The notes beneath the pieces are model-generated. The model was given only the letters and a program-made list of their open reading frames with translations, was not told the DNA's origin and searched no databases. Shown one piece after another: positions 6,905 through 18,082 of a stretch of 64,000 nucleotides of DNA. The DNA comes from Burkholderia pyrrocinia. GTDB taxonomy: Bacteria > Pseudomonadota > Gammaproteobacteria > Burkholderiales > Burkholderiaceae. The stretch is from NCBI RefSeq assembly GCF_001028665.1, contig NZ_CP011503.1, positions 930,001 to 994,000 of the forward strand. Direction: 5' to 3'. The position numbers and the translations under genes were made by a program. Position 1 is the first letter of the stretch. Each line of letters opens with the position of its first letter.

Positions 6905-8413
6905 TTATTCGACATGCTCGCCATGCAGGATCACGTCGAGGCCTTCGCGCTCTTCCTCTTCGGACACGCGCAGGCCCATCGTCAGGTCGATCAGCTTCAG
7001 CAGCACGAAGCTCAGCACGCCGCTGTAGACCAGCGTGATCAGCACGCCCTTCGCCTGCAGCAGCAGGCTGCCGTCGGCGCCGCCGATGTCCTTGACCGCG
7101 AACACGCCCGTCAGCAGCGCGCCGAGAATTCCGCCCACGCCGTGCACGCCGAACGCATCGAGCGAATCGTCGTAGCCGAGCTTCGACTTGAGCCACGTCG
7201 CCGACCAGAAGCAGACGACGCCCGCCGCGATGCCGATCACGAGCGCACCCGCCACGCCGACGAAGCCGGCCGCCGGCGTGATCGCCACGAGACCCGCGAC
7301 CGCACCCGACACGATGCCGAGCACCGACGGCTTGCCCTTCGCGACCCACTCGGCAAACATCCAGCCGAGCGCCGCGCAGGCCGTCGCCACTTGCGTGGTC
7401 AGCATCGCGAAGCCGGCACGACCGTCAGCCGCAACCGCCGAACCCGCGTTGAAGCCGAACCAGCCGACCCACAGCATCGAGCCGCCGATCATCGTCAGCA
7501 CGAGGTTGTGCGGCGCCATCGATTCGCGGCCGTAGCCGACGCGCTTGCCGAGCACCAGGCACGACATCAGGCCCGCGATACCGGCGTTGATGTGCACCAC
7601 CGTGCCGCCCGCGAAGTCGAGCACGCCGTCCGACGACAGCCAGCCGGTCGGCTCCCACACCATGTGCGCGATCGGCACATAGACGATCAGCGACCAGAGC
7701 GTCATGAACACCAGCATCGCCGAGAACTTCATCCGGTCGGCGAACGCGCCGCAGATCAGTGCCGGCGTGATGATCGCGAACGTCATCTGATAGACGAAGT
7801 AGACCGATTCCGGAATCGTCGGCGCGAGGTGGCTGACGGTCAGCGTCGTCGCCTTGTCGCCGTGGATGTAGTTCATCCCGTGCAGGAACGCGCGCGACAT
7901 GCCGCCGATGAAGCCGTTGCCCGGCGTGAACGCGAGGCTGTAGCCGACCACCGTCCACAGCACCGTGATCAGCGCGGTGATCGCGAAGCTCTGCATCACG
8001 GTCGCGAGCACGTTCTTCTTGCGGACCATGCCCGCGTAGAACAGCGCGAGGCCGGGGACCGTCATGAACAGCACGAGCGCGGTGGAGGTCAGCATCCACG
8101 CGGTGTCGCCCGAGTTGATCTTCGACGAATCGACGGAGAACGGCGCGGTCGGCGCAGCGGGTGCGGCCGGCGCGGACGCGGCAGCGGCGGCCGATGCGTC
8201 GGCGGCGCCCGAAGCCGGTGCGGCGGCAGCGGCGGATGCGTCAGGCGCGGCGCTCGCCGTCGCGGCGGGTGCAGCGGCAGCGGATGCGTCGGGAGCCGAA
8301 GCGGCGGGCGCGGACGCAGCCGCGGCGGACGCCGCGTCGTCGGCGAGCGCGGGGCCGACGCCGGCCGCGATAAGCGAGCCGGCCATCAGCAGGGACATCA
8401 GAAGTTTGCGCAT
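6905..8413 (-). CDS. amtB: Ammonium transporter AmtB with an alanine-rich N-terminal extension
   Basis: 502 aa. Inner-membrane trimeric ammonium channel, gated by GlnK from the gene just upstream. Residues 1-24 form a signal peptide (MRKLLMSLLMAGSL...ALA). Residues 26-90 are almost only Ala, Ser, Pro, Asp and Gly with a recurring DASAAAA unit. The Amt core starts near residue 100 (SGDTAWMLTSTALVLFM, then PGLALFYAGMVRKKN) with about eleven TM segments, including the pore regions around FAGGTVVHINAGIAG and GVHGVGGILG (pore histidines). The Ala-rich insert is unusual against the roughly 430-residue mature E. coli protein. It lies 37 nt after glnK. Confidence 0.95.
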   Translation of the reverse strand: MRKLLMSLLMAGSLIAAGVGPALADDAASAAAASAPAASAPDASAAAAPAATASAAPDASAAAAAPASGAADASAAAAASAPAAPAAPTAPFSVDSSKINSGDTAWMLTSTALVLFMTVPGLALFYAGMVRKKNVLATVMQSFAITALITVLWTVVGYSLAFTPGNGFIGGMSRAFLHGMNYIHGDKATTLTVSHLAPTIPESVYFVYQMTFAIITPALICGAFADRMKFSAMLVFMTLWSLIVYVPIAHMVWEPTGWLSSDGVLDFAGGTVVHINAGIAGLMSCLVLGKRVGYGRESMAPHNLVLTMIGGSMLWVGWFGFNAGSAVAADGRAGFAMLTTQVATACAALGWMFAEWVAKGKPSVLGIVSGAVAGLVAITPAAGFVGVAGALVIGIAAGVVCFWSATWLKSKLGYDDSLDAFGVHGVGGILGALLTGVFAVKDIGGADGSLLLQAKGVLITLVYSGVLSFVLLKLIDLTMGLRVSEEEEREGLDVILHGEHVE

Positions 8414-8450
8414 CTTGGATTTCCTCTTGTCGCTTGTCTTGTCTGTTCTG

Positions 8451-8987
<537 letters not shown>

Positions 8988-9112
8988 CTAGAGTGCACGC
9001 ACGTCCCGGATCGACGGGACATTCACCCATGCGGGCGCCATGCCCGGAATTCGCGCTCCGGGCGCACCATTTCCGGTCATGCGTGCATCATGGGCACGTA
9101 CGCAACTGAAGA

Positions 9113-9129
9113 TGCACATTTTTTGTGCA
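9113..9129. promoter_or_regulatory. NtrC-type binding site between glnK and ubiK
   Basis: A 17-bp perfect dyad, TGCACA-TTTTT-TGTGCA, fitting the NtrC consensus TGCAC-N7-GTGCA. It is about 250 bp upstream of the glnK sigma-54 promoter (a normal enhancer distance) and only 15 nt before the divergent ubiK ATG. Confidence 0.75.
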
Positions 9130-9144
9130 AGGAAGGGGAATCAC

Positions 9145-9396
9145 ATGAAGCAACCCAGCGACGTTTTCAACGATCTGCAGTCGCGTGTCAGCGACCTGCT
9201 GAAAAACTCGCCGGCCAAGGACGTCGAGCGCAACGTGAAGGCCATGCTGTCGCAAGGCTTCTCGAAGCTCGACCTCGTCACGCGTGAGGAATTCGACACG
9301 CAGGCGCAGGTGCTCGCCCGCACCCGCGTGCGCCTCGAGGAACTCGAAAAGCGCGTCGCGGAGCTCGAGCAGAAGCTCGCGGCGCCGCAGGCCTGA
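9145..9396 (+). CDS. ubiK: Ubiquinone biosynthesis accessory factor UbiK (BMFP/YqiC family)
   Basis: 83 aa. Members are small, mostly helical trimeric proteins that support aerobic ubiquinone synthesis and bind membranes. Start MKQPSDVFNDLQSRVSDLL was chosen over an upstream in-frame ATG because GGAAGGGGAA precedes it. The C-terminal half (LEELEKRVAELEQKL) is a coiled coil with clean heptads. Its start codon abuts the NtrC-type site, so nitrogen status could affect it. Confidence 0.88.
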   Translation: MKQPSDVFNDLQSRVSDLLKNSPAKDVERNVKAMLSQGFSKLDLVTREEFDTQAQVLARTRVRLEELEKRVAELEQKLAAPQA

Positions 9397-9473
9397 CGCC
9401 CGTCACCCGACCGCAAGGTCCGGGCGCGGGCCGCCTCGCGCGGCCCGCGCCCGCCACCCCGAAGCCGTTCCGC

Positions 9474-9600
9474 CGTTCTTCGTAGTCCGTCGTTCTTCGC
9501 CATACCCCCGCTCTTCGCAACACCCCCGCTCTTCGCTGTCCCTCGTTCTTCGCTGTCCCCCGCTCTTCGCATTTCGTCGTTCCGCAGTGCCTCGTTCTTT
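9474..9600. repeat. Decayed 17-18-bp tandem repeat, about eight units
   Basis: The core CGYTCTTCG recurs at 9474, 9491, 9509, 9527, 9544 and 9561, with weaker copies at 9578 and 9593; spacings are 17, 18, 18, 17, 17, 17 and 15. It fills the gap between ubiK and comM and contains no convincing gene. Confidence 0.85.
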
Positions 9601-9695
9601 CCCGCGCCACGCCGGCAAGCGCGCACCGATTCCTCCGATTTCCGCGGCATGCGGCCCCGAACGGCCGTCGCCCGTCTGTTTACAGGAGCCTCGCC

Positions 9696-11300
9696 ATGTC
9701 ACTCGCCGTGGTGCGCAGTCGCGCGCCCGCATCCGGCCGCGCGCCGGACGTCACCGTCGAAGTCCATCTGGCCAACGGATTGCCGTCGTTCGCGATCGTC
9801 GGCCTGCCCGATCTCGAAGTCCGCGAAAGCCGCGAGCGCGTCCGCGCCGCGCTGCAGAACTGCGGATTCGAATTCCCCGTGCGCCGCATCACAGTCAACC
9901 TCGCGCCGGCCGATCTGCCGAAAGAGTCGGGCCGGTTCGACCTGCCGATCGCGCTCGGCATACTCGCCGCGAACGGCCAGATCCCGGCCGACGCGCTGGC
10001 CGGCCGCGAATTCGCAGGCGAGCTGTCGCTGACCGGCGCGCTGCGGCCGATGCGCGGCGCGTTCGCGATGGCGTGCGGCGCGGCGCGCGACTGGCGCACG
10101 GGCGAAACCGGAGCGGGCCTCGGTTCCGGCCCAGGCCCGGATTCCGGCGCCCTGTCCGGCGCCACGGGAACGTCGCGGCCGCCCGAGCTGTACCTGCCAC
10201 TCGACAGCGCGGCCGAGGCGGCGCTCGTGCCGGGCGTCACCGTGTTCGGCGCGCCCGACCTGCCCGCGTTGTGCGCGCACCTCGCGGATGCGCCCGACGG
10301 GCGGCTTGCGCCGGTCGCGACGCCCTGTCTCGACGGCCTGCCGGCACCGGCCGCACCCGACCTCGCGGACGTGGTCGGCCAGCGCGGCGCCCGGCGCGCG
10401 CTCGAAGTCGCCGCCGCGGGCGGTCACCACATGCTGATGGTCGGGCCGCCGGGGGCCGGCAAGTCGATGCTCGCCGCGCGGCTGCCTGGCCTCCTGCCGC
10501 CGCTGACCGACGATGAGGCGCTGACGTCGGCCGCGCTCCTTTCCGCGAGCCGCATCGGCTTCTCGCCCGCGCAGTGGCGCCGGCGGCCGTTCCGCGCGCC
10601 GCATCACTCGTCGAGCGCCGCCGCGCTGGTCGGCGGCCGCAACCCGCCGCAACCGGGCGAAATCACGCTCGCGCACCTCGGCGTGCTGTTCCTCGACGAA
10701 TTGCCGGAATTCGACCGGCACGTGCTCGAGATGCTGCGCGAGCCGCTGGAAGCCGGCCGCATCACGATCTCGCGCGCGGCGCAGCAGGCCGATTTCCCGG
10801 CCGCATGCCAGTTGATCGCCGCGATGAACCCGTGCCCGTGCGGCTGGCACGGCGATCCGTCCGGGCGCTGCCGCTGCACGCCGGACGTCGCCGCGCGCTA
10901 CCTGCGCAAGCTGTCGGGGCCGCTCGTCGACCGCATCGACATTCAGATCGACCTGCCCGCGCTGTCGCCGGCCGAACTCGCGTCGCGCGCGTCGACGCCC
11001 GGCGAGCCGAGCGCCGCGGTGGCCGCGCGGGTCGCGCAGGCGCGCGCGCTGCAGCTCGACCGGCAGGGCAAGACGAATCACATGCTGAGCGGCCGCGAGA
11101 CCGACGACCTGTGCCGGCCGACCGACGAAGGCGAGCGGCTGCTGCGCGAGGCCGGCGAGCGCTTCGGCTGGTCGGCGCGTGCGTATTTCCGCGTGCTGAA
11201 GGTCGCGCGGACAATCGCCGACCTGGCCGGCGACCCGCTGCCGACGGCCGCGCAGATCGCCGAGGCGATTCGTTATCGACGCGTGCTCACGGCGCTCTGA
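9696..11300 (+). CDS. comM: Mg-chelatase-like AAA+ helicase ComM/YifB
   Basis: 534 aa. ComM is a hexameric branch-migration helicase that helps integrate incoming DNA during natural transformation; YifB is its name elsewhere. Domains: N-terminal ChlI-like region (SLAVVRSRA, RRITVNLAPADLPKESGRFDLPIALGIL in pieces), AAA+ core with Walker A GPPGAGKS near 249 and Walker B VLFLDELPEF near 330, then a zinc-like CPCGWHGDPSGRCRC cluster and a C-terminal Mg-chelatase domain. A Gly/Ser/Pro-rich insert lies at about 130-165. The ATG at 9696 follows CAGGAGCC. Confidence 0.93.
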   Translation: MSLAVVRSRAPASGRAPDVTVEVHLANGLPSFAIVGLPDLEVRESRERVRAALQNCGFEFPVRRITVNLAPADLPKESGRFDLPIALGILAANGQIPADALAGREFAGELSLTGALRPMRGAFAMACGAARDWRTGETGAGLGSGPGPDSGALSGATGTSRPPELYLPLDSAAEAALVPGVTVFGAPDLPALCAHLADAPDGRLAPVATPCLDGLPAPAAPDLADVVGQRGARRALEVAAAGGHHMLMVGPPGAGKSMLAARLPGLLPPLTDDEALTSAALLSASRIGFSPAQWRRRPFRAPHHSSSAAALVGGRNPPQPGEITLAHLGVLFLDELPEFDRHVLEMLREPLEAGRITISRAAQQADFPAACQLIAAMNPCPCGWHGDPSGRCRCTPDVAARYLRKLSGPLVDRIDIQIDLPALSPAELASRASTPGEPSAAVAARVAQARALQLDRQGKTNHMLSGRETDDLCRPTDEGERLLREAGERFGWSARAYFRVLKVARTIADLAGDPLPTAAQIAEAIRYRRVLTAL

Positions 11301-11633
11301 ACGCCGTCCGAGGACAAAAACATGCTGTCAAGACTTGACTTATGCACAATTTCGCGAATCCGGCCCCGGATTGCAGCTCGCCGGGGCCCGTTCGGCCGGG
11401 AATCCATATCTCTTTGTTTTTATTGATTTTTCTCAATATGAGAGCAAGCGGCAAAACGAGCCGGAGGGCCGTCCGGTGCGGCTCGGCGGGTCATCCGGCC
11501 GACTTTTCAACAAAGTTATCCACATGCGCTGTGGATAGTCGAAAAACCCTCGCAAAATCCGGCGATTAGCGTCGAAAGCTGCGAATGAACTTTCAGTTGT
11601 CACACGGTGTCTGAGCGCCCTCGCCGGCCGCCA
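11301..11633. other. Intergenic region with DnaA-box cluster and AT-rich stretch
   Basis: This 333-nt gap after comM holds TTATGCACA (11340-11348), TTATCCACA (11516-11524) and the inverted CTATCCACA (11530-11538, read on minus), the last two facing each other across 5 nt. Between them is an AT-rich run around 11405-11445, unlike the surrounding GC-rich DNA. No gene seen. Confidence 0.65.
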
Positions 11634-12206
11634 TCAGTCGAGTTTGAACGAGCCGAAAAACTGGTCGAACTGCTCCTGTGCGAGCAGCCCGTCGGCGATC
11701 ACGACAGCCTGGTACGCGTGCCGGCCGCGCGCGGCAAGCCGCGCGACGATCGTCTTGCGCGCGCGATCGCCGCCGGCGGCCGCGCCCGCGATGCGCAGCT
11801 CGAGCCCGTTCACCGCACCGCCGGCCGCGAGCGGCACCGGCACCGAAGCGGTCTGCGGCGCGCCTTCGAGGTTGCGCGACAGCCCGGCCCGCAGGAACTC
11901 GAGCGCCGCGCGGCGCGTGTCGTCGCGATCGTCGGGCAGCGTCAGCGTGCCGACCGCGAACACCGCGCCGTCGACGTGCGCGGCCTGCATCCGCATCGGC
12001 ATCGACGTGCCGCCGATCGCAACCGGCTGCTCCTCGACGGTCGGCTTCGCCGGCAGGTCGATCGTGTAGCCGGCGTCGTTGTGCAGCGTGCGCCAGTCGT
12101 ACGACGGCGAGCACGCGGCCAGCACGACGCTCGCGCAGGCGAGCGCAACGAACTGTCGCAGCGGACGAAAAAGGGGGCGCAACGAATCGATGACTTCCTT
12201 CGGCAT
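11634..12206 (-). CDS. Putative lipoprotein of unknown function
   Basis: 190 aa. A cationic N-terminus, hydrophobic stretch and lipobox LAAC (Cys32) make a lipoprotein signal; the mature part starts SPSYDWRTLHNDAGYTIDLPAKP. No catalytic motif recognised. It resembles the small periplasmic proteins annotated as hypothetical near comM in Burkholderia. The last residues (EQFDQFFGSFKLD) look like a short amphipathic helix. GATAAT at 12234-12239 on the minus strand may be its -10 box. Confidence 0.8.
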   Translation of the reverse strand: MPKEVIDSLRPLFRPLRQFVALACASVVLAACSPSYDWRTLHNDAGYTIDLPAKPTVEEQPVAIGGTSMPMRMQAAHVDGAVFAVGTLTLPDDRDDTRRAALEFLRAGLSRNLEGAPQTASVPVPLAAGGAVNGLELRIAGAAAGGDRARKTIVARLAARGRHAYQAVVIADGLLAQEQFDQFFGSFKLD

Positions 12207-12233
12207 GGCGTGGACCGGGCAGGCAAAACGGCC

Positions 12234-12303
12234 ATTATCCGCCGAACGTGAAAACCGCGATGCGGGGCCGCCGTCGGTGCGCGCACCGCATTCGCGCTAA
12301 AAT
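12234..12303. promoter_or_regulatory. Divergent -10 boxes for the lipoprotein and tlpA-like genes
   Basis: Minus strand GATAAT (12234-12239) points to the lipoprotein gene; plus strand TAAAAT (12298-12303) points to the thioredoxin gene at 12369. Both lack clear -35 hexamers. Confidence 0.4.
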
Positions 12304-12368
12304 GAGCGACGAATTTCGACGTCCTTTGCATCGATCCGCGTCATCGACCGACTCCGAGAGCACCGCAG

Positions 12369-12905
12369 ATGAACACCACGCCTCCCGCCCGCCGCAGCGC
12401 CGGCCCTGTCCGCTACATCGTCGCGGCCGCCGTCGTCGCGGCCATCGCCGTAGCCGGCTTCTTCGCGTTCAACGGCAAGTCCAGCGTGCCGGACGCGACG
12501 TTCACGCTGCTGTCGGGCCAGAAGGTCTCGACCGCCGGCGACCTGAAGGGCAAGGTCTATCTCGTGAATTTCTGGGCGACGAGCTGCGCGACCTGCATGC
12601 AGGAAATGCCGCAGATGGTCGATACCTATAACCGCTTCAAGGGTCAGGGGCTGGAATTCGTCGCGGTCGCGATGAACTACGATCCGCCGATGTACGTCGC
12701 GAACTACGCGCAGACGCGCCAGTTGCCGTTCAAGGTCGCGCTCGACGACGGCAGCGTCGCGAAGCAGTTCGGCAACGTGCAGCTCACGCCGACGACCTTC
12801 GTCGTCGACAGGAACGGCAAGATCCTGAAGCGCTACGTCGGCGCACCGCAGTTCGCGGAACTCGATGCGCTGCTCAAGAAGGCGCTCGACAGCAACGCAG
12901 CCTGA
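12369..12905 (+). CDS. TlpA/ResA-family membrane-anchored thiol-disulfide oxidoreductase
   Basis: 178 aa. One N-terminal TM anchor (RYIVAAAVVAAIAVAGFFAF, about 15-34) puts a thioredoxin-fold domain in the periplasm. The active site is WATSCATCMQEMP with Cys73 and Cys76, and the cis-proline loop is LTPTTFVVD. Such proteins reduce disulfides, for example in cytochrome c maturation, but no cytochrome gene adjoins it, so its client is unknown. A terminator follows. Confidence 0.9.
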   Translation: MNTTPPARRSAGPVRYIVAAAVVAAIAVAGFFAFNGKSSVPDATFTLLSGQKVSTAGDLKGKVYLVNFWATSCATCMQEMPQMVDTYNRFKGQGLEFVAVAMNYDPPMYVANYAQTRQLPFKVALDDGSVAKQFGNVQLTPTTFVVDRNGKILKRYVGAPQFAELDALLKKALDSNAA

Positions 12906-12925
12906 GCGCAGCAGAATCCGGATCG

Positions 12926-12951
12926 AAGGGCCGCGCACAGCGGCCCTTTTT
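12926..12951 (+). terminator. Rho-independent terminator of the tlpA-like gene
   Basis: Nine-bp arms AAGGGCCGC/GCGGCCCTT with a 5-nt loop and a T tract, 20 nt after the stop. Confidence 0.92.
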
Positions 12952-13002
12952 GCAAGACGGACCGCACGACCGGCCAGCCCGGCTCCGCGGTCCGTTTGCT
13001 TT

Positions 13003-14367
13003 TCAGCGCTCGGTTTCGCCTTTCGCCGACAGCCCGTAGCGCTTCATCTTCTCGTACAGCGTCGCCTTGCCGACATGCAGCCGGTCGGCCGTCGCGGCGA
13101 CCGCGCCGCCCGTCTGGTTCAACGCCTCGGCGATCACCGCGCGCTCGAACTGCTCGATGCGCTCCTTCAGCGTCTGCTCGTTGTCGGCGGCGTCGCCGCC
13201 CGCGCCCGTTTCCTGCGGCATGTCGGCCACGCCGAGCACGAAGCGGTCGGCCGCGTTGTGCAGCTCGCGCACGTTGCCGGGCCAGTCGCGCTGCATCAGG
13301 CTCGCGCGCTGCCGGTCGGTCAGCACGGGCGCGGGCCGCCCGTAGCGCACCGCCGCATCGAGCATGAAGTGCTCGAACAGCGGCACGATGTCCTCGCGGC
13401 GCTCGGCCAGCGGCGGCAGCGCGATCGTCACGACGTTGAGCCGGTACAGCAGGTCGCGCCGGAACGTGCCGGCCGCGACGAGCTCGCTCATGTCGCCCTT
13501 CGCGGCCGCGACGACACGGCAGTTCACGCGGATCGGCTGGTTCGAACCGAGCCGCTCCAGCACGCCGTCCTGCAGCACGCGCAGCAGCTTCACCTGCAGC
13601 GCGAGCGGCATGCTTTCGATTTCGTCGAGGAACAGCGTGCCGCCGGACGCGTATTCGAGCTTGCCGACGCGCCGCTTCGCGGCGCCGGTGAACGCGCCGG
13701 GCTCGTAGCCGAACATCTCCGACTCGAACATCGGCTCGGGCAGCGCGCCGCAATTCACCGCGATGAACGGCTTGTCGCGGCGCGGCGACAGCTCGTGCAG
13801 GCTGCGCGCGATCAGTTCCTTGCCGGCGCCGGTGTCGCCGTTGATCAGCACCGACGCGTCGGTGGGCGCGACATTCGCGATCAGCTTGCGCACCTGCTCG
13901 ATCGCGGGGCTGCGGCCGATGATGCGCGGCGCGACGGCGTTCTGCCCGGCCAGCTCGCGTCGCAGCGCATGGTTCTCGAGCACGAGCTCGCGGCGCTCGA
14001 GCGCGCGGCGCACCGTCTCGATCAGGCGCTCGGCCGCGAACGGCTTCTCGATGAAGTCGTACGCGCCGTCGCGCATCGCCTGCACGGCCATCGAGATGTC
14101 GCCGTGCCCGGTGACGAGGATCACGGGCACGTCGGGCACGCGCTCGCGGCACTGCGCGAGCACGTCGAGCCCGCTTGCGCCGGGCAGCCGGATGTCGCTG
14201 ACGATCGCGCCGGCGGTGTCCGCGACGATCGCCTTCTCGGCCGCTTCGGCCGACTCGAAGCCGGCGACGTCGAAGCCCGCCAGTTGAAGGCTCTGCACGC
14301 TCGCCCGGCGAACGAGCGCATCGTCTTCGATATAGATCACTTGCAGCCGGTTGGCCATCGTACTCAC
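13003..14367 (-). CDS. dctD: C4-dicarboxylate response regulator DctD (sigma-54 activator)
   Basis: 454 aa from GTG 14367; an ATG nine bases in (14358) is equally possible because the AGGAG sits 3 nt from the GTG and 12 from the ATG. Receiver domain (about 1-125, phospho-Asp in SDIRLPGASG), AAA+ domain with Walker A GDTGAGKE and the sigma-54 contact loop GAFTGA, and a Fis-type helix-turn-helix at the C-terminus (ATADRLHVGKATLYEKMKRYG). It lies 71 nt after dctB and should activate the sigma-54 promoter found upstream of dctA. Confidence 0.93.
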   Translation of the reverse strand: MSTMANRLQVIYIEDDALVRRASVQSLQLAGFDVAGFESAEAAEKAIVADTAGAIVSDIRLPGASGLDVLAQCRERVPDVPVILVTGHGDISMAVQAMRDGAYDFIEKPFAAERLIETVRRALERRELVLENHALRRELAGQNAVAPRIIGRSPAIEQVRKLIANVAPTDASVLINGDTGAGKELIARSLHELSPRRDKPFIAVNCGALPEPMFESEMFGYEPGAFTGAAKRRVGKLEYASGGTLFLDEIESMPLALQVKLLRVLQDGVLERLGSNQPIRVNCRVVAAAKGDMSELVAAGTFRRDLLYRLNVVTIALPPLAERREDIVPLFEHFMLDAAVRYGRPAPVLTDRQRASLMQRDWPGNVRELHNAADRFVLGVADMPQETGAGGDAADNEQTLKERIEQFERAVIAEALNQTGGAVAATADRLHVGKATLYEKMKRYGLSAKGETER

Positions 14368-14438
14368 TTGCTCCTGACGGGCCGCGCGGCGCTATCGCGC
14401 GCGCGGCGGCGTTGATGCCGGTCGTTCGCCGACCGGGC

Positions 14439-16439
<2,001 letters not shown>

Positions 16440-16443
16440 GGCG

Positions 16444-17730
16444 TCAGACGCCGGCCGTCTCGGTCGTCGCAACCTCGCCGCCCTTCAGCGCCTGGCGCAG
16501 CTTGTCGCGGTCGAGCTCCTTCTCCCACGCGGACACGACGACCGTCGCGACGCCGTTGCCGACGATGTTGGTCAGCGCACGGCATTCGCTCATGAAGCGG
16601 TCGATGCCGAGGATCAGCACCATGCCCGACAGCGGGATCGTCGGCACGACGGCCAGCGTCGCGGCGAGCGTGATGAAGCCCGCGCCCGTCACGCCGCTCG
16701 CGCCCTTCGACGTCAGCATCGCGACCGCGAGCAGCGTGAGCTGCTGCATCCACGTCAGTTCGATGTTGGTCGCCTGCGCGATGAACAGCACGGCCATCGT
16801 CATATAGATGTTGGTGCCGTCGAGGTTGAACGAATAACCGGTCGGCACGACGAGGCCGACGACCGAACGCGAGCAGCCGGCCTTCTCGAGCTTTTCCATC
16901 AGCTGCGGCAGCGCGGCTTCCGACGAGCTCGTGCCGAGCACGATCAGCAGCTCTTCCTTGATGTAGGACACGAAGCGGATGATCGAGAAGCCCGTGAAGC
17001 GTGCGATCGCGCCGAGCACGACGAGCACGAACACGACCGACGTCAGGTAGAACGTGCCGATCAGCTTGAGCAGCGGCACCAGCGAGCCGACGCCGTACTT
17101 GCCGATCGTGAACGCCATCGCGCCGAACGCGCCGATCGGCGCCAGCTTCGTGACGATGTGCACGATGCCGAACAGCACGCGCGTGAGCCCGTCGATGAAG
17201 TCGGTGACGACCTTGCCGCGTTCGCCGAGGTGCGCGAGCACGCTGCCGAACAGCAGCGCGATCAGCAGGATCTGCAGGATTTCGCCCTGCGCGAACGCGT
17301 CGACCATCGTGTTCGGGATGATGTGCATCAGGAAGTCGACCGTCGACTGCCCATGCGCCTTCGCCGCATACGACGCGACTTCCTTGCCGTTCAGCGTCGC
17401 CGGATCGATGTTGAAGCCGACGCCCGGACGCAGGATGTGCGTGGCCGCGAGGCCGAGCAGCAGCGCGAAGGTCGACACGATCTCGAAGTACAGCAGCGCC
17501 TTGCCGCCGACGCGGCCCACCTTCTTCATGTCCTCCATGCCGGCGATGCCGGTGACGACCGTACAGAAGATGATCGGACCGATCACCATCTTGATCAGCT
17601 TGATGAACCCGTCGCCGAGCGGCTTCATGTCGGTGGCGAGCGCCGGGTAGTAGTGGCCGAGGATCACGCCGACGATGATGGCGAAGATCACCTGCACGTA
17701 GAGGACTTTGTAGAAGGGTTTCTTCTTCAC
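16444..17730 (-). CDS. dctA: C4-dicarboxylate:cation symporter DctA
   Basis: 428 aa from a GTG at 17730, the same length as E. coli DctA. This start ([17 protein letters not shown]) is preferred to the ATG 75 nt upstream because CAGGAAC precedes it and the longer N-terminus falls in a leader hairpin. About eight TM helices; the glutamate-transporter-family motifs [13 protein letters not shown] (HP1 tip) and [16 protein letters not shown] (TM7) are intact, and [14 protein letters not shown] is HP2. It imports succinate, fumarate and malate. Confidence 0.96.
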   Translation of the reverse strand: MKKKPFYKVLYVQVIFAIIVGVILGHYYPALATDMKPLGDGFIKLIKMVIGPIIFCTVVTGIAGMEDMKKVGRVGGKALLYFEIVSTFALLLGLAATHILRPGVGFNIDPATLNGKEVASYAAKAHGQSTVDFLMHIIPNTMVDAFAQGEILQILLIALLFGSVLAHLGERGKVVTDFIDGLTRVLFGIVHIVTKLAPIGAFGAMAFTIGKYGVGSLVPLLKLIGTFYLTSVVFVLVVLGAIARFTGFSIIRFVSYIKEELLIVLGTSSSEAALPQLMEKLEKAGCSRSVVGLVVPTGYSFNLDGTNIYMTMAVLFIAQATNIELTWMQQLTLLAVAMLTSKGASGVTGAGFITLAATLAVVPTIPLSGMVLILGIDRFMSECRALTNIVGNGVATVVVSAWEKELDRDKLRQALKGGEVATTETAGV

Positions 17731-17776
17731 GATGGTTCCTGCTGAAGTAGATGAGCCGATGGAAACGGCGTCACGC

Positions 17777-17815
17777 GCGCGGGCGAATGCCAGGGGAAGA
17801 GTCATTCGCCCGCGC
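17777..17815 (-). promoter_or_regulatory. 13-bp perfect inverted repeat in the dctA leader
   Basis: GCGCGGGCGAATG (17777-17789) and CATTCGCCCGCGC (17803-17815) form a stable hairpin between the sigma-54 promoter and the dctA GTG. It could be an attenuator or mRNA-stability stem. Confidence 0.7.
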
Positions 17816-17933
17816 GGCTGCCGTGCCGCAACAAGCGATGCCTCAAGACATCCGGAGGGGGAGGAAGGCAGTGGTCATCGATTGTCTCCTTGTTTAATAG
17901 TCAGGCCGAGTGGGCGGCCATGCGTTTTATATC

Positions 17934-17948
17934 GCAAGGTCGATGCCA
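17934..17948 (-). promoter_or_regulatory. Sigma-54 promoter of dctA
   Basis: Minus strand TGGCATC-GACC-TTGC has the -24 GG and -12 GC at the required spacing. It is about 200 nt before the dctA start, consistent with DctB/DctD control. Confidence 0.8.
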
Positions 17949-18007
17949 GGTTTCCGTAACCCCTCAAACCATTGTTTTCATTGTATTTCTCATAATGCGG
18001 CAGGCAA

Positions 18008-18062
18008 GGAAATCCGGGATTCCGGATTTCCGGAAAATATCCGTCCGGCGATCCGGACGGAT
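18008..18062. promoter_or_regulatory. Two palindromes, candidate DctD enhancer sites
   Basis: GGAAATCCGG-GATT-CCGGATTTCC (18008-18031) and ATCCGTCCGG-CGAT-CCGGACGGAT (18039-18062) are perfect 10-bp dyads with 4-nt spacers, 60-130 bp upstream of the dctA sigma-54 promoter. They also follow the symporter stop codon, but lack T tracts, so enhancer sites seem likelier than terminators. Confidence 0.6.
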
Positions 18063-18082
18063 GAGCGCTTTGGTCAGACGAA

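Noticed and set aside
9474..9600. CRISPR-like array before comM
   Set aside because: Repeat unit is 17-18 bp without separate spacers and no cas genes are near.
11516..11538. Chromosomal replication origin
   Set aside because: Three boxes are too few, and dnaA, dnaN and parAB are not here; better read as a DnaA titration or regulatory site.
18008..18062. Intrinsic terminators of actP
   Set aside because: Stems are perfect but lack T tracts; enhancer sites for DctD explain position and symmetry at least as well.
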